Shown here one piece after another: positions 32,001 to 32,500 of a stretch of DNA of 32,500 nt. Source of the stretch: Chloroflexota bacterium. GTDB lineage: Bacteria > Chloroflexota > Anaerolineae > Anaerolineales > UBA4823. Position 1 is the stretch's first letter; the number at the start of each line of letters is the position of its first letter. The position numbers and the translations under genes are program-made. Location of the stretch: the NCBI GenBank assembly GCA_023395675.1, contig JAEWYL010000089.1, positions 1 through 32,500 of the forward strand. Reading direction: 5' to 3'. Under the pieces are notes generated by a model. The model was not told where the DNA came from. It did not search any database and worked only from the letters and a program-made list of their open reading frames with translations.

Positions 32001-32378
32001 CTAATAATCCGATTCGCCCTCGATCCAGATCTTGATGCCATTGATCTCCTCAGGAGTCAAGTAAGGGCTGAAAGGAACGCTTTGCTGAGCTTCGGCGGTG
32101 AGGGTCTTCCGATAAAACTTATCGGGGCCTTCAATGAAGACATTGATTTCGTTACCATTACATTTTGCATCAATGCCGGTTAATCTGACGGAACGAACCG
32201 AGTTGTCCTGAGTCTCGAGGCCCCAACCGCCAACCTGGATACCGTCATTATCGCAGTAGAGGGTGAAATCCTGGCCGGCCTGAATGGTGGCGCCATCAAC
32301 CGTGAGTCCAGCCGCAGCAGCGTAGGTGGCGGCGATAAGCATAACGAGCACTGCGAAGAAGCCGAGTTTCCGTAACAT
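32001..32378 (-). CDS. small secreted protein with SipW-substrate-like N-terminus
   Basis: The 125-residue protein has a signal segment (MLRKLGFFAVLVMLIAATYAAA) followed by AGLTVDGATIQAGQDF. The AG-L-VDG-TIQ motif matches the protein encoded at 29372, and TIQAGQ resembles the start of mature SipW-dependent proteins. The mature part is about 100 residues and beta-rich, with Cys in YCDNDGIQ and DAKCNGNE, likely a disulfide pair in a surface protein. The ATG at 32378 follows AAGGAG at 8 bases, a stronger site than that of the signal peptidase gene, so it may be abundant. I do not recognise the family. The remaining 122 bases to the window end hold no gene that I can support. Confidence 0.8.
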   Translation of the reverse strand: MLRKLGFFAVLVMLIAATYAAAAGLTVDGATIQAGQDFTLYCDNDGIQVGGWGLETQDNSVRSVRLTGIDAKCNGNEINVFIEGPDKFYRKTLTAEAQQSVPFSPYLTPEEINGIKIWIEGESDY

Positions 32379-32500
32379 GATGTGATCTCCTTAGAAAGCT
32401 ACAAAGCTGATAGGATATTGAGGTATTGCAAAAGGAGGCGGCTTCTGGCATAATCACAGCAGCACAAAGGGTTTGGTGATCGTGCCAGCCTTTGTCCTTC

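Noticed and set aside
1..32500. CRISPR arrays, tRNA or rRNA genes, insertion sequences
   Set aside because: I saw no regularly spaced direct repeats with spacers, no cloverleaf with conserved TTCGANTC, no rRNA-like stretch and no transposase or integrase motif. The visible repeats are protein-coding repeats or hairpins.

Overview
The window is a GC-rich bacterial chromosome segment that reads most like a Chloroflexota (Anaerolineae-type) genome. The evidence is indirect: many lipoproteins with Thr/Pro/Glu-rich linkers, a secreted repeat protein ending in a short YYIPLLGK-like tail, a VanW protein, a Trm112 protein, a SipW-type (Ser-His) signal peptidase fused to a DUF5305-like region, and a bacterial RIO kinase. 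I see no rRNA, tRNA, CRISPR, transposase or phage gene. Coding is dense, with short gaps and frequent translational coupling.

Layout. 1-2946: a secreted protein with about 13 copies of an HISYYDA-type repeat, ended by a cluster of strong hairpins shared with the convergent gene. 2947-8940 (-): a 1997-residue alpha-2-macroglobulin-like lipoprotein with a CTEQ thioester motif. 9326-12190 (+): VanW-family membrane protein, Trm112-like zinc ribbon, HEAT-repeat protein. 12206-13702 (-): PPOX-fold protein, lipoprotein and DUF456 membrane protein in one operon. 13843-15746 (-): a membrane protein and an HExxH metallopeptidase ending in a zinc ribbon. 16189-16596 (+): bacteriohemerythrin behind a structured leader.

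16912-22902 (+): a phosphonate-type ABC importer (PhnD, PhnC, two PhnE) followed directly by an alkaline-phosphatase-superfamily hydrolase. A terminator-like hairpin after phnD probably lets the binding protein be made in excess. Both permeases carry a homologous extra domain with a Cys pair at identical spacing.

23093-28116 (+): the best candidate for something undescribed. A near-consensus promoter drives an 18-codon ORF with a perfect ribosome binding site, then two similarly tailed terminators, then a heterodimeric ABC exporter pair whose degenerate and intact ATP sites are complementary, then a RIO kinase joined to the exporter by an ATGA overlap. This resembles leader-peptide attenuation of drug exporters such as Bacillus bmrBCD. 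28282-29160: a transglutaminase-like cysteine enzyme.

29372-32378 (-): a small secreted protein, a SipW-type signal peptidase/DUF5305 fusion, and a Pro/Thr-rich secreted protein. The two secreted proteins share a motif just after their signal peptides, which suggests a dedicated signal peptidase with its own substrates.
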